Positions 1-7,222 of a DNA stretch of 18,696 nt are shown in pieces. The notes under the pieces were generated by a model. It was not told where the DNA came from and made no database searches. It was given only the letters and a program-made list of their open reading frames with translations. The first letter of the stretch is position 1, and each line of letters starts with the position of its first letter. The DNA is taken from NCBI GenBank assembly GCA_900552095.1, contig URYM01000011.1, positions 1-18,696 of the forward strand. Direction: 5' to 3'. Both the position numbers and the translations under genes were made by a program. This DNA comes from an uncultured Blautia sp. GTDB lineage: Bacteria > Bacillota > Clostridia > Lachnospirales > Lachnospiraceae.

Positions 1-33
1 GTTGAAAATTACCCTTCTTTTTTCAGCCAGTCG

Positions 34-42
34 TGTTATAAT
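34..42 (+). promoter_or_regulatory. Extended -10 promoter of trkA-trkH
   Basis: The sequence TGTTATAAT combines a perfect TATAAT (37-42) with the upstream TG of an extended -10 element. A TTGAAA at 2-7 is too far away (29 bases) to be its -35, and the region at normal distance is only weakly similar. Transcription would start near base 49, leaving about 50 bases of leader before trkA. A GGAGG at 91-95 sits four bases before the ATG. The leader may extend left of the window if another promoter exists. Confidence 0.55.
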
Positions 43-99
43 AGCCCCATATGCTTTCCATATATTAAGATTGTATAAATATCTGTTTTTGGAGGAATT

Positions 100-1458
100 A
101 TGAAAATCATTATTGTTGGCTGCGGAAAAGTGGGCATGACCCTGGCCGAACAGCTCAGCCAGGAACATTACAGCGTCGTCCTGGTAGACCATTCACTGGA
201 AAAAATTCACAGAATCTCAGAAAACATAGATGCCCTGCGGATCTGCGGAAATGGCTCCTCAATCGGCACTCTGATGGAAGCCGGCGTAGATACCGCCGAT
301 GTCCTGATCGCCGTTACCGGATCGGACGAGCTGAATCTGCTCTGCTGCCTGATCGCCCAGAATGTGAGCAGCTGCCACACCATTGCCCGGGTTCGGAACC
401 CGGTATATCACGAAGAACTGAACTTTATCCGGGAGCGCCTCGGCATCTCCATGACGATCAATCCGGAGCTGGTGGCTGCCAGAGAGATTGCCCGCCTGCT
501 GCGCTTCCCCTCCGCCATTAAGATCGATACTTTCGTCAAAGGCCGGGTAGAACTTCTGAAATTCCGCTTAAAACCGGAATTTCAGCTGGATCATTTTCCC
601 GTCTGCAAACTGCAGGAAAAATTCCGCAGCGACCTGCTGGTAGCCGGTGTGGAGCGCGGCAGTGAAGTATTCATTCCGGACGGAAACTTTCTTCTGAAGG
701 ACGGAGATTACATCACTCTGATCACCTCGCCGAAGAACGCAGCTTCTTTCTTCCAGAGAGTGGGATTAAAAACCCACCAGGTGAAAAACTGCATGATCGT
801 AGGCTGCGGCACACTGGGCTATTACCTGGCCAAACAGCTTCTGGAAATGAAGATCGACGTGCGGATCGTAGATCACAGCCGGGAGCGCTGCGAAACTTTA
901 AGCGAACTGCTTCCGGATGCCACCATCATCTGCGGCGACGGTTCCGATCGGAAACTTCTGATGGAAGAAGGTCTCGATATGGCGGAAAGCTTTGTCACTC
1001 TGACCAACCTGGATGAGGAAAATGTACTCCTCAGCCTCTTTGCCAAGGATGTTTCCTCCGCCAAAATTATCACAAAAGTAAACCGCCTGGCCTTCGATGA
1101 CCTGATTCAGAAGCTGGATCTGGGCAGCGTCATTTATCCCAAATATCTGACTGCCGACTATATTCTCCAGTACGTGCGTGCCATGCAGAATTCCATTGGC
1201 AGCAATGTAGAGACACTCTACCATATTCTGGATAACCGGGCGGAGGCTCTGGAATTTGTCATCCGGGAAAACTGCCCCCTCTCGGGCATCCCCCTTTCTC
1301 AGCTGAAGCTGAAAGATAATCTGCGGATTGTCTGCATCAACCGCCACGGAACGATATCCATCCCCCGGGGGCAGGATTCACTCCAGGCCGGCGATACCGT
1401 GATCGTAGTGACCACTCATCTGGGACTGCACGACGTCCAGGATATTCTGAAGAAATAA
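100..1458 (+). CDS. trkA: TrkA, two-RCK regulatory subunit of potassium uptake
   Basis: Cytoplasmic gating subunit that binds NAD(H)/nucleotide and controls the TrkH potassium channel. The 452 residues match the usual duplicated TrkA length (about 458 in E. coli). The first Rossmann RCK domain starts at the N terminus with G7-C-G9-K-V-G12 and an acidic residue ending strand 2 (D30). It is followed by a TrkA_C domain (about 140-215). A second Rossmann fold has GCGTLG at 235-240 with D258, followed by a second TrkA_C (about 370-450). The start is fixed by GGAGG four bases upstream. trkH begins 12 bases downstream in the same operon. The double RCK architecture separates it from the single-RCK KtrA encoded at 11713-12363. 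The family assignment is secure; which nucleotide gates it cannot be read from sequence. Confidence 0.95.
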   Translation: MKIIIVGCGKVGMTLAEQLSQEHYSVVLVDHSLEKIHRISENIDALRICGNGSSIGTLMEAGVDTADVLIAVTGSDELNLLCCLIAQNVSSCHTIARVRNPVYHEELNFIRERLGISMTINPELVAAREIARLLRFPSAIKIDTFVKGRVELLKFRLKPEFQLDHFPVCKLQEKFRSDLLVAGVERGSEVFIPDGNFLLKDGDYITLITSPKNAASFFQRVGLKTHQVKNCMIVGCGTLGYYLAKQLLEMKIDVRIVDHSRERCETLSELLPDATIICGDGSDRKLLMEEGLDMAESFVTLTNLDEENVLLSLFAKDVSSAKIITKVNRLAFDDLIQKLDLGSVIYPKYLTADYILQYVRAMQNSIGSNVETLYHILDNRAEALEFVIRENCPLSGIPLSQLKLKDNLRIVCINRHGTISIPRGQDSLQAGDTVIVVTTHLGLHDVQDILKK

Positions 1459-1470
1459 GGAGCAGGCAAA

Positions 1471-2910
1471 ATGAATTTTCCAATTATTTTTTATATCCTT
1501 GGCTGGGTACTGAATGTGGAAGCTGCCCTTATGCTCCTCCCAGTCCTGACCGGTATCCTTTACGGAGAATCCAGCGTCATTTCCTTTCTGATCACCATCG
1601 CGCTCTGCCTTGCCATCGGCATCCCCCTGGTGATCCTGAAACCAAAAGACCGGGTATTCTATGTCCGGGAAGGTTTTGTCACAGTGGCACTCTGCTGGAT
1701 CGTCATGAGCATTATGGGCGCCCTGCCCTTTTTATTCAGCGGTTCCATTACCCATCCGGTAGACGCTCTCTTTGAGACCGTATCCGGATTCACCACCACC
1801 GGCGCCAGCATTCTCTCAGATGTGGAATCTCTCCCCAGATGTATTCTGTTCTGGCGAAGTTTTACCCACTGGATCGGAGGAATGGGAGTTCTTGTCTTTC
1901 TTCTTTCCGTCCTTCCCCTGGCCGGCGGCTCTCACATGAACCTTATGAAAGCAGAGAGTCCGGGGCCAATTGTGAGCCGTCTGACTCCCACGGTACAGTC
2001 CACAGCCAAAACGCTGTATAAGATCTATATTGCCATGACGCTGATTGAGATCGTCTTTCTCCTCCTGGGCGGCATGTCTCTCTTTGACTCACTGACTATC
2101 AGTTTCGGCTCTGCCGGAACCGGCGGATTTGGCGTGCGAAATGACAGTATGGCCAGCTACTCCCCCTACCTGCAGAATGTGGTAACTATTTCTATGATCC
2201 TCTTTGGTATAAACTTCAATGTTTACTACCTGATCCTGCTGAAAAAGTTCCGTCAGTCTGTGCTGGTGGAGGAACTGCGCTGGTATCTGGGCGTGATTGC
2301 CGTCTCCATTCTGGTGATCACTTTTAATGTGCGCCCTCTGTTCGGAAGCCTGGGGGAAGCTTTCCAGCAGTCCGCCTTCCAGGTGGGTTCCATCATCACC
2401 ACCACCGGGTATTCTACCACAGACTTCAACCTGTGGCCCCAGGCCTCCCGGACAATCCTGGTTATGCTGATGTTTGTTGGCGCCTGTGCCGGAAGTACCG
2501 GCGGAGGAATCAAGGTTTCCCGGTTTGTCATCCTTCTGAAGACAGTTCGCAAGGAACTGCACCAGTTCCTGCATCCGAACAGTATCAAGAAGATCAAAAT
2601 GGACGGCAAAGCTCTGGAACATGAGGTAGTGCGAAATACCAATGTATTTCTGATTACCTACGTAATGATCTTTGCCTTCTCCATCCTGCTTCTGGCCTTC
2701 GATAACCTGGATCTTATCACAAACTTTACCGCTGTGGCAGCTACTTTCAACAATATCGGCCCCGGCCTGGAACTGGTGGGCCCCATGGCCAACTTTTCCA
2801 TCTTTTCTGCCCCGGCCAAACTGGTGCTGATCTTTGACATGCTGGCAGGACGTCTGGAGATTTTCCCTCTCCTGCTTCTCTTTGTCCGGGATACATGGAA
2901 ACGGTTTTGA
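1471..2910 (+). CDS. trkH: TrkH-type potassium channel/transporter subunit
   Basis: Integral membrane pore subunit for potassium uptake, 479 residues (E. coli TrkH 483). The four pseudo-repeated selectivity-filter loops are visible: SGFTTTG (105-111), SAGTGGFG (214-221), TTTGYS (310-315) and FNNIGPGL (426-433), each with the conserved filter glycine. Hydrophobic segments surround each loop, beginning with about residues 5-30. The intramembrane GSTGGGIK (341-348) is also typical of TrkH. The ribosome binding site AAGGAG (1457-1462) overlaps the trkA stop codon, so the two genes are probably translated from one mRNA. Partner: TrkA just upstream. A strong hairpin terminator follows. The longer N terminus and filter set place it with TrkH rather than with the KtrB encoded at 12379-13710. 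Confidence 0.95.
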   Translation: MNFPIIFYILGWVLNVEAALMLLPVLTGILYGESSVISFLITIALCLAIGIPLVILKPKDRVFYVREGFVTVALCWIVMSIMGALPFLFSGSITHPVDALFETVSGFTTTGASILSDVESLPRCILFWRSFTHWIGGMGVLVFLLSVLPLAGGSHMNLMKAESPGPIVSRLTPTVQSTAKTLYKIYIAMTLIEIVFLLLGGMSLFDSLTISFGSAGTGGFGVRNDSMASYSPYLQNVVTISMILFGINFNVYYLILLKKFRQSVLVEELRWYLGVIAVSILVITFNVRPLFGSLGEAFQQSAFQVGSIITTTGYSTTDFNLWPQASRTILVMLMFVGACAGSTGGGIKVSRFVILLKTVRKELHQFLHPNSIKKIKMDGKALEHEVVRNTNVFLITYVMIFAFSILLLAFDNLDLITNFTAVAATFNNIGPGLELVGPMANFSIFSAPAKLVLIFDMLAGRLEIFPLLLLFVRDTWKRF

Positions 2911-2940
2911 TCGCTGCTTCCGTCCTTCCTTCCTATATGC

Positions 2941-2983
2941 AAAATATGCAGACCCTGGACTTTGCCTGTGGTCTGCATATTTT
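2941..2983. terminator. Perfect 14-bp hairpin, probably bidirectional terminator
   Basis: AAAATATGCAGACC (2941-2954) is exactly complementary to GGTCTGCATATTTT (2970-2983), with a 15-base loop. The arms begin with A-runs and end with T-runs, so an RNA from either strand would have a stem followed by uridines. It lies between trkH (plus strand) and the convergent DUF2325 gene (minus strand), where a shared terminator is expected. Confidence 0.8.
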
Positions 2984-3007
2984 ATGCCTAAAACACTTCT
3001 TCACTTC

Positions 3008-3289
3008 TCACACCCCGTACTCTGCCAGCGCCGTCTTCAGCGCCGAGGCGCTGCTGCTGTGGATCCTTCTGACCGGAACTTTGTTTCTCCGGGCCTCCTG
3101 CAGCGCATTATTCACCATCTTGTGGGACACTGTATTGGTAAAAAGCACCACAAGATCCGGACATCCCATCTGTTTCTTCCAGCTTCCCTGTTCTTTCGCA
3201 AACACCTTCGCCCGGTGTCCCAGCTCTTTGCAGATGGACTCATACTGACAGACCATCCTTTCATTTCCTCCTACGATCACCACGCTCAT
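3008..3289 (-). CDS. DUF2325 family small protein
   Basis: A 93-residue protein of the uncharacterised DUF2325 family. It has an N-terminal VVIVGGNE strand-turn, a central PDLVVLFTNTVSHKMV segment (44-59), and the C-terminal HSSSASAL (77-84). The shape suggests a small alpha/beta fold. No catalytic function is established. The start used here (MSVVIVGG) lies seven bases after a perfect AAGGAGG. An in-frame ATG 27 bases further upstream has no such site and falls inside the inverted repeat at 3306-3321. The gene has its own sigma-A promoter and converges on trkH with the hairpin at 2941-2983 between them. The family assignment rests on the characteristic motifs; any role in metal or redox homeostasis is speculation. 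Confidence 0.8.
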   Translation of the reverse strand: MSVVIVGGNERMVCQYESICKELGHRAKVFAKEQGSWKKQMGCPDLVVLFTNTVSHKMVNNALQEARRNKVPVRRIHSSSASALKTALAEYGV

Positions 3290-3305
3290 ACGCTTTCCTC
3301 CTTTG

Positions 3306-3321
3306 GTTAGCTTCAACTAAC
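3306..3321. repeat. Inverted repeat GTTAG-N6-CTAAC, possible operator
   Basis: GTTAG (3306-3310) and CTAAC (3317-3321) form a dyad with a 6-base centre. It sits at the predicted transcription start of the DUF2325 gene and upstream of its ribosome binding site, where a repressor would block initiation. The TTAG/CTAA half-sites resemble those of DtxR-family metal-dependent repressors, but the spacing differs from the DtxR consensus. The identity of the binding protein is therefore a guess. Confidence 0.35.
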
Positions 3322-3328
3322 TATCTGG

Positions 3329-3357
3329 AGTTTACTATATTTCCTCCCCTCTGTCAA
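3329..3357 (-). promoter_or_regulatory. Sigma-A promoter of the DUF2325 gene
   Basis: On the minus strand a perfect -35 TTGACA (3352-3357) is followed by a 17-base spacer and a -10 TAAACT (3329-3334, four of six consensus bases). Initiation near base 3322 gives a leader of about 33 bases that carries AAGGAGG. It lies just after the stop of the sleC-like gene, so DUF2325 can be transcribed independently. Confidence 0.65.
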
Positions 3358-3386
3358 GCGCTTCCTTCTCAATTTTCCATATTTTA

Positions 3387-4652
3387 TTACTGCAGCTCTG
3401 CGATACGGCTCACTCCCACATAAATTTCCTGGATCTTATACCAGGTCGGATAATCAATGACTCCGGTTGCCGGAAGTCCGAAAATCTGCTGAAACTGCCG
3501 CACGGCCTCCTGGGTCGCCTCCCCGAAAATCCCATCCACATCTACCGTCCGCAGTGCGGGATAAGCCTGTGCGATCACATTCAGCTGTTCCTGGATCTGG
3601 CGCACCTTCATGCCCGAAGAGCCGATATCCAGGTTTTCCCCCGGCCAGGAAGCGGGAATCCCGGCAATCTCCTCCGCACTGTTGATATACATATTACTGC
3701 CGTAATAATTTCTGAGAATTTCAATATCCGAATAGCCGCTCTCCCCCAGCGCCTGGCTTCCCCACTGACTCATCCAGTTGGGGCAGGTTACCCGTTTCCC
3801 ATCACAGTACTGAGTCAGAATGGGCTGGCGCACATTTGGCCTGGAGAGATAGCTGGTAAAAATTTCATCTACAATACCGGATACATTTGCAAAAATATTT
3901 CTTCCCGGAATCCATTTATGATCAAACGCAGTAGACGAAGTAATCGTAAAATCATATCCCTTGTTCCGATACCACTCCGTATATACGCGGTTCATCGTAA
4001 AAGACAGGATTGCCAGCACATTGGCCCGGATCGCACTCTCTGACCAGGTAGAATAAATCTCGCTGCAGGCCACATTTTTGATATAGTCCCGATACCGCAC
4101 GTAATAATTCTGCGCCGTCGAATCCGTGGGCGCACCGTCATGAACCACTACAAACTCCGGCACCACTACCCGGCTTAAAACAATCTCCCCGCTCTCATCC
4201 ACAGGTTTGATCTCCTCCTCCGGTATTTTCTCCGGATATTCGCCAAAAAGCGTATGATCCGGAATCACGATCCTGCTGTACTCTTCCTCCGGCGTCAGCG
4301 GCTCCAGATACACCGGCTGAAGAGCCGTCTGTCCAGAGAGCAGCTCTGTACCGGAAATATCTACCGGAGCGTACCCCTCTTTTGTAATGCGCAGTGTATA
4401 TTCCGAATACGGCTGATACTCCGAGGGCTCCACGCTGTACTCCAGCGGCGGTGTGGGAAGCTCCACTTCAGGACTCTCCCCACTGGCATTTGTCTTTACT
4501 TCTTCCAGAATATTCCCCGGATCTCCGGTATAAGAAATGGAAATTTCCGCATCTGCCACTGGAAGACTGCGAAGTGCGGCATATACCTGTATTTTCAGTT
4601 TTCCCCTGTCCGGCCTCTCCTGCTGCTGTTCTGCTTTCATATATGGAATCAT
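3387..4652 (-). CDS. SleC-like spore cortex-lytic protein (SpoIID-type lytic transglycosylase plus peptidoglycan-binding domain)
   Basis: A 421-residue protein whose architecture matches clostridial SleC (about 430 residues), the enzyme that cuts spore cortex peptidoglycan during germination. Residues 18-118 form a beta-rich carboxypeptidase-regulatory/prodomain-like region (KLKIQVYAA... TLRITKEGYAPV). Residues 185-322 resemble SpoIID: the segment CSEIYSTWSESAIRANVLA carries E198 at the place of the SpoIID catalytic glutamate. Residues 340-410 are a PG_binding_1 domain (LDIGSSGMKVRQIQEQL... DGIFGEATQEAVRQFQ). No secretion signal is evident, as expected for a protein packaged from the mother cell. 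The start has AGAAGGA seven bases upstream. A candidate sporulation promoter precedes it. It could instead be a related SpoIID/PG-binding protein not involved in germination; no SpoIIP- or Csp-type partner lies nearby. Confidence 0.65.
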   Translation of the reverse strand: MIPYMKAEQQQERPDRGKLKIQVYAALRSLPVADAEISISYTGDPGNILEEVKTNASGESPEVELPTPPLEYSVEPSEYQPYSEYTLRITKEGYAPVDISGTELLSGQTALQPVYLEPLTPEEEYSRIVIPDHTLFGEYPEKIPEEEIKPVDESGEIVLSRVVVPEFVVVHDGAPTDSTAQNYYVRYRDYIKNVACSEIYSTWSESAIRANVLAILSFTMNRVYTEWYRNKGYDFTITSSTAFDHKWIPGRNIFANVSGIVDEIFTSYLSRPNVRQPILTQYCDGKRVTCPNWMSQWGSQALGESGYSDIEILRNYYGSNMYINSAEEIAGIPASWPGENLDIGSSGMKVRQIQEQLNVIAQAYPALRTVDVDGIFGEATQEAVRQFQQIFGLPATGVIDYPTWYKIQEIYVGVSRIAELQ

Positions 4653-4681
4653 AATGTTTCCTTCTGCCCAAAGAATTATTC

Positions 4682-4711
4682 TACTCTATGCGCCCGCAGT
4701 AAAAAATATGC
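4682..4711 (-). promoter_or_regulatory. Candidate sporulation (sigma-E/sigma-K type) promoter of the sleC-like gene
   Basis: On the minus strand GCATATT (4705-4711) matches the sigma-E -35 consensus KMATATT. It is followed by exactly 14 bases and then CATAGAGTA (4682-4690). That element matches the sigma-K -10 form CATANNNTA fully and the sigma-E form CATACANT except at one base. Initiation near base 4675 leaves a leader of about 22 bases with the ribosome binding site. The -35 lies inside the descending arm of the rseP terminator, so part of the match could be chance. Confidence 0.45.
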
Positions 4712-4745
4712 TCCCGGCCGGATTTTTCCAGTCGGAAGCATATTT
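4701..4745 (-). terminator. Rho-independent terminator after rseP
   Basis: On the minus strand AAATATGCTTCCG pairs with CGGGAGCATATTT (13 pairs, one G-U), enclosing a further CTGG...CCGG stem, and ends in six T residues. It starts eight bases after the rseP stop and closes the pyrH-to-rseP transcription unit. It resembles the hairpin after trkH in the AAATATGC/GCATATTT base of its stem. Confidence 0.85.
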
Positions 4746-4752
4746 CTACCAA

Positions 4753-6042
4753 TCAAAAGAATTTTACAAAATCATGGAAGGTCACATAGACAATCAGAGC
4801 CAGCATCAGCATCATACCTGCAAAATGGATCGCCCCTTCTGTCTCCTCTTTCACCCGCTTTCCCCGGATCAGTTCCAGGATCAGAAAGACCAGCCTTCCT
4901 CCGTCCAGCCCCGGAATCGGCAGAAGATTCACAATCCCCAGGTTGGCCGACAGAAGGATCAGAAGGTTCAGCATAGACATCCAGGTAATAAAGGTCCCCT
5001 GTGATTTGGCCGCCTCATAATTCGTATCCACCACATTTACAATTCCCACAGGTCCGGAGAAATCATCAATTCCCACCTGGCCGGTAAAAAACATTTTCAG
5101 ACTGCTGAATACGTTGACAATGCTGTAGCGCACCTCCAGGGCACTGTATTTCAAGATCTGGATCGGATCACTGCTCTTCTCCCGGTAATAATTATAATAA
5201 AAACCAAGCTCTGCGTGCTCCGTCATCATCGGCGTAACCTGAACCTCTTTTTCACTTCCCCGCCGGCTGTACCGCACGGTCAGAGAACTCCCGTCCATGG
5301 GATGAGCATCAAAATAAGCGCCCAGTTCCGCCCCCGATGTAATCTCCTGCCCGTCTATAGCAGTGATCACATCTCCGGCCTGCAGCCCCGCCTCATAAAG
5401 CGGCTGATTCAGTTCCACCGAACTTAACTCTGCCGGATCCTCTGTCTCGTAATAATTAAATCCCAGCATATACCGTTTTTCTGACTGCGGCGTATAATGA
5501 AGCCGGATTTTTTCACCATTTCTCAGGACCGTCAGATCTACCCCTCCGGCAGGCACACCGTAGAGATACTCCTGCAGATCCAGGTCTCTGCCCAGATAGA
5601 TGGAGGTTCCATTATATTCTTTTATAACATCCCCCTCCTGGAGTCCTGCCTCCGCCGCCGGAGATCCCTCCGGCACCTTCAGCACTTCCGGTACATCAAA
5701 TCCCACGCCGTTTACCAGAATCACAGCCGCCACAAAAGCCAGAAAAAAGTTAAAAAGCGGTCCGGCGATCACCACTGAGATCCGCTTTCCCACCGATTTA
5801 CTCTGAAAGGAGTCCTCCCCTTCCGCATCCTCCAGTTCTCCCTTCATCGCACAGGAACCGCCCAGAGGAAGCAGCTTAAGAGAATAGCGGGTTCCTCCCC
5901 TCTCAAAGGAAAAGAGGCGTGGCCCCATACCGATGCTGAATTCTTCCACGCCGATCCCATTTTTCTTTGCCAGTAAAAAATGGCCCAGCTCATGTACGAT
6001 GACCATAAGGCCAAAGATAAGAACTGCGATCACAATACCCAT
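4753..6042 (-). CDS. rseP: RseP/RasP site-2 intramembrane zinc metalloprotease
   Basis: A 429-residue polytopic membrane protease of the S2P family that cleaves transmembrane segments of substrates such as anti-sigma factors. The zinc-binding HELGH is at residues 17-21 in the first transmembrane helix, and the third-ligand motif LLPIPGLDGGRL puts D380 in the third. Two PDZ-like segments lie between them (about 118-185 and 204-272), each with a GLQ(E/A)GDVI core. Hydrophobic stretches at about 90-112, 352-385 and 405-425 give the usual four-helix layout. The start chosen is one base after the dxr stop (TAGaATG), with AGGTGG six to seven bases upstream inside the dxr end. An upstream in-frame ATG would overlap dxr by 26 bases and push HELGH unusually far in. 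Substrates cannot be inferred; no sigma/anti-sigma pair is in view. Confidence 0.92.
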   Translation of the reverse strand: MGIVIAVLIFGLMVIVHELGHFLLAKKNGIGVEEFSIGMGPRLFSFERGGTRYSLKLLPLGGSCAMKGELEDAEGEDSFQSKSVGKRISVVIAGPLFNFFLAFVAAVILVNGVGFDVPEVLKVPEGSPAAEAGLQEGDVIKEYNGTSIYLGRDLDLQEYLYGVPAGGVDLTVLRNGEKIRLHYTPQSEKRYMLGFNYYETEDPAELSSVELNQPLYEAGLQAGDVITAIDGQEITSGAELGAYFDAHPMDGSSLTVRYSRRGSEKEVQVTPMMTEHAELGFYYNYYREKSSDPIQILKYSALEVRYSIVNVFSSLKMFFTGQVGIDDFSGPVGIVNVVDTNYEAAKSQGTFITWMSMLNLLILLSANLGIVNLLPIPGLDGGRLVFLILELIRGKRVKEETEGAIHFAGMMLMLALIVYVTFHDFVKFF

Positions 6043-6043
6043 T

Positions 6044-7189
6044 CTACCACCTGCCTTCAATCCTCTCATACGTCTCAGCTTCTGTCTCCAGAATCTGTTC
6101 CACCGTAGGATCTTCGATCACTTTGTGTTCTCTCATAGCTTCTTCAATTATCTCGTAAATATCCAGGAAAGCGATCTCTTTTCTCAGGAATTTTGCCACC
6201 GCCCTCTCATTTGCCGCATTAAATGCTGTCGGCATGGATCCCCCCGTCTTTCCTGCGGCGATCGCCAGCGGAAGTCCTTTGAAGGTCTCCATGTCAGGCT
6301 CCTCAAAAGTAATTCCCTTCAGAGCCGCAAAATCAAGACGCTCTCCCTTCAGCGGGCGCCGCTCAGGATAAAAGAGCGCATACTGAATGGGCAGCCTCAT
6401 ATCCGGCGTTCCCAGCTGTGCCATCACCGCGCCGTCGGAAAATTCTACCATGGAATGAATAATGCTCTGAGGCTGCACGACGACCTGGATCTGATCAAAC
6501 GATACATCAAAAAGCCATCTGGCTTCCAGCACTTCCAGTCCCTTATTCACCAGGGTAGCCGAGTCTATGGTAATCTTCTGCCCCATAGCCCAGTTGGGAT
6601 GTTTCAGCGCATCCTCCACCTGCACACCTGCAAGATCTGACCGTCCTCTTCCCCGGAAGGGTCCGCCGGAAGCTGTGATCAGAAGCTTCTCTATCTGTTT
6701 TCTGTCATCCCCCTGGCAGCACTGAAAAATAGCGGAATGTTCACTGTCCACCGGCAGGATCTGCACCCCGTATTCTTTTGCCAGCGGCATGATCAGATGC
6801 CCGGCAGTAACCAGCGTCTCCTTGTTGGCCAGAGCGATATCTTTTCCCGCTTTTATCGCCGCTATGGTGGGGCGGATCCCGATCATTCCCACAATAGCCG
6901 TAACCAGGATATCTGTACCCTCCAGCACTGCCAGCTCCAGAAGTCCTTCCATTCCGGATACTACCCGGGTCTTCGTATCCCGGATCCGCACTGCCAGCTC
7001 CTTTGCCGCCTGCTCCTCCCATACAGCCGCCAGAACCGGCTGAAATTCCCGAATCTGTTTCTCCAGAAGATCAATCTGCCGTCCGGCGGAAAGAGCTGTA
7101 ATTTTCAGTTCTCCCGGATTCGCTCGCACCACATCCAGAGTCTGGGTACCGATGGAACCTGTAGAACCGAGAACTGCAATCTGCTTCAT
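6044..7189 (-). CDS. dxr: 1-deoxy-D-xylulose 5-phosphate reductoisomerase
   Basis: Catalyses the NADPH-dependent conversion of DXP to 2-C-methyl-D-erythritol 4-phosphate, the first committed step of the MEP isoprenoid pathway, in the cytoplasm. The 381 residues are the normal length. Motifs in order are the dinucleotide-binding GSTGSIG (8-14), ANKET (121-125), the metal-binding DSEH (148-151), ASGGPFRG (173-180), then HPNWxMG and IDSATLVNKG. The ribosome binding site AAGGAG lies upstream of the ATG, and cdsA ends about 33 bases before it. It supplies precursors that feed UppS in the same operon. The stop is one base from the rseP ATG, suggesting translational coupling. Confidence 0.97.
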   Translation of the reverse strand: MKQIAVLGSTGSIGTQTLDVVRANPGELKITALSAGRQIDLLEKQIREFQPVLAAVWEEQAAKELAVRIRDTKTRVVSGMEGLLELAVLEGTDILVTAIVGMIGIRPTIAAIKAGKDIALANKETLVTAGHLIMPLAKEYGVQILPVDSEHSAIFQCCQGDDRKQIEKLLITASGGPFRGRGRSDLAGVQVEDALKHPNWAMGQKITIDSATLVNKGLEVLEARWLFDVSFDQIQVVVQPQSIIHSMVEFSDGAVMAQLGTPDMRLPIQYALFYPERRPLKGERLDFAALKGITFEEPDMETFKGLPLAIAAGKTGGSMPTAFNAANERAVAKFLRKEIAFLDIYEIIEEAMREHKVIEDPTVEQILETEAETYERIEGRW

Positions 7190-7222
7190 CTGTCTTTCTC
7201 TCCTTTTCTCCTGATCTGTCCG

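Noticed and set aside
2..7. TTGAAA as -35 for the trkA promoter
   Set aside because: It is 29 bases from the TATAAT, too far for sigma-A.
4254..4976. Plus-strand open frames spanning the sleC-rseP gap
   Set aside because: They cross a terminator and a promoter region and are antisense to two genes with clear domains.
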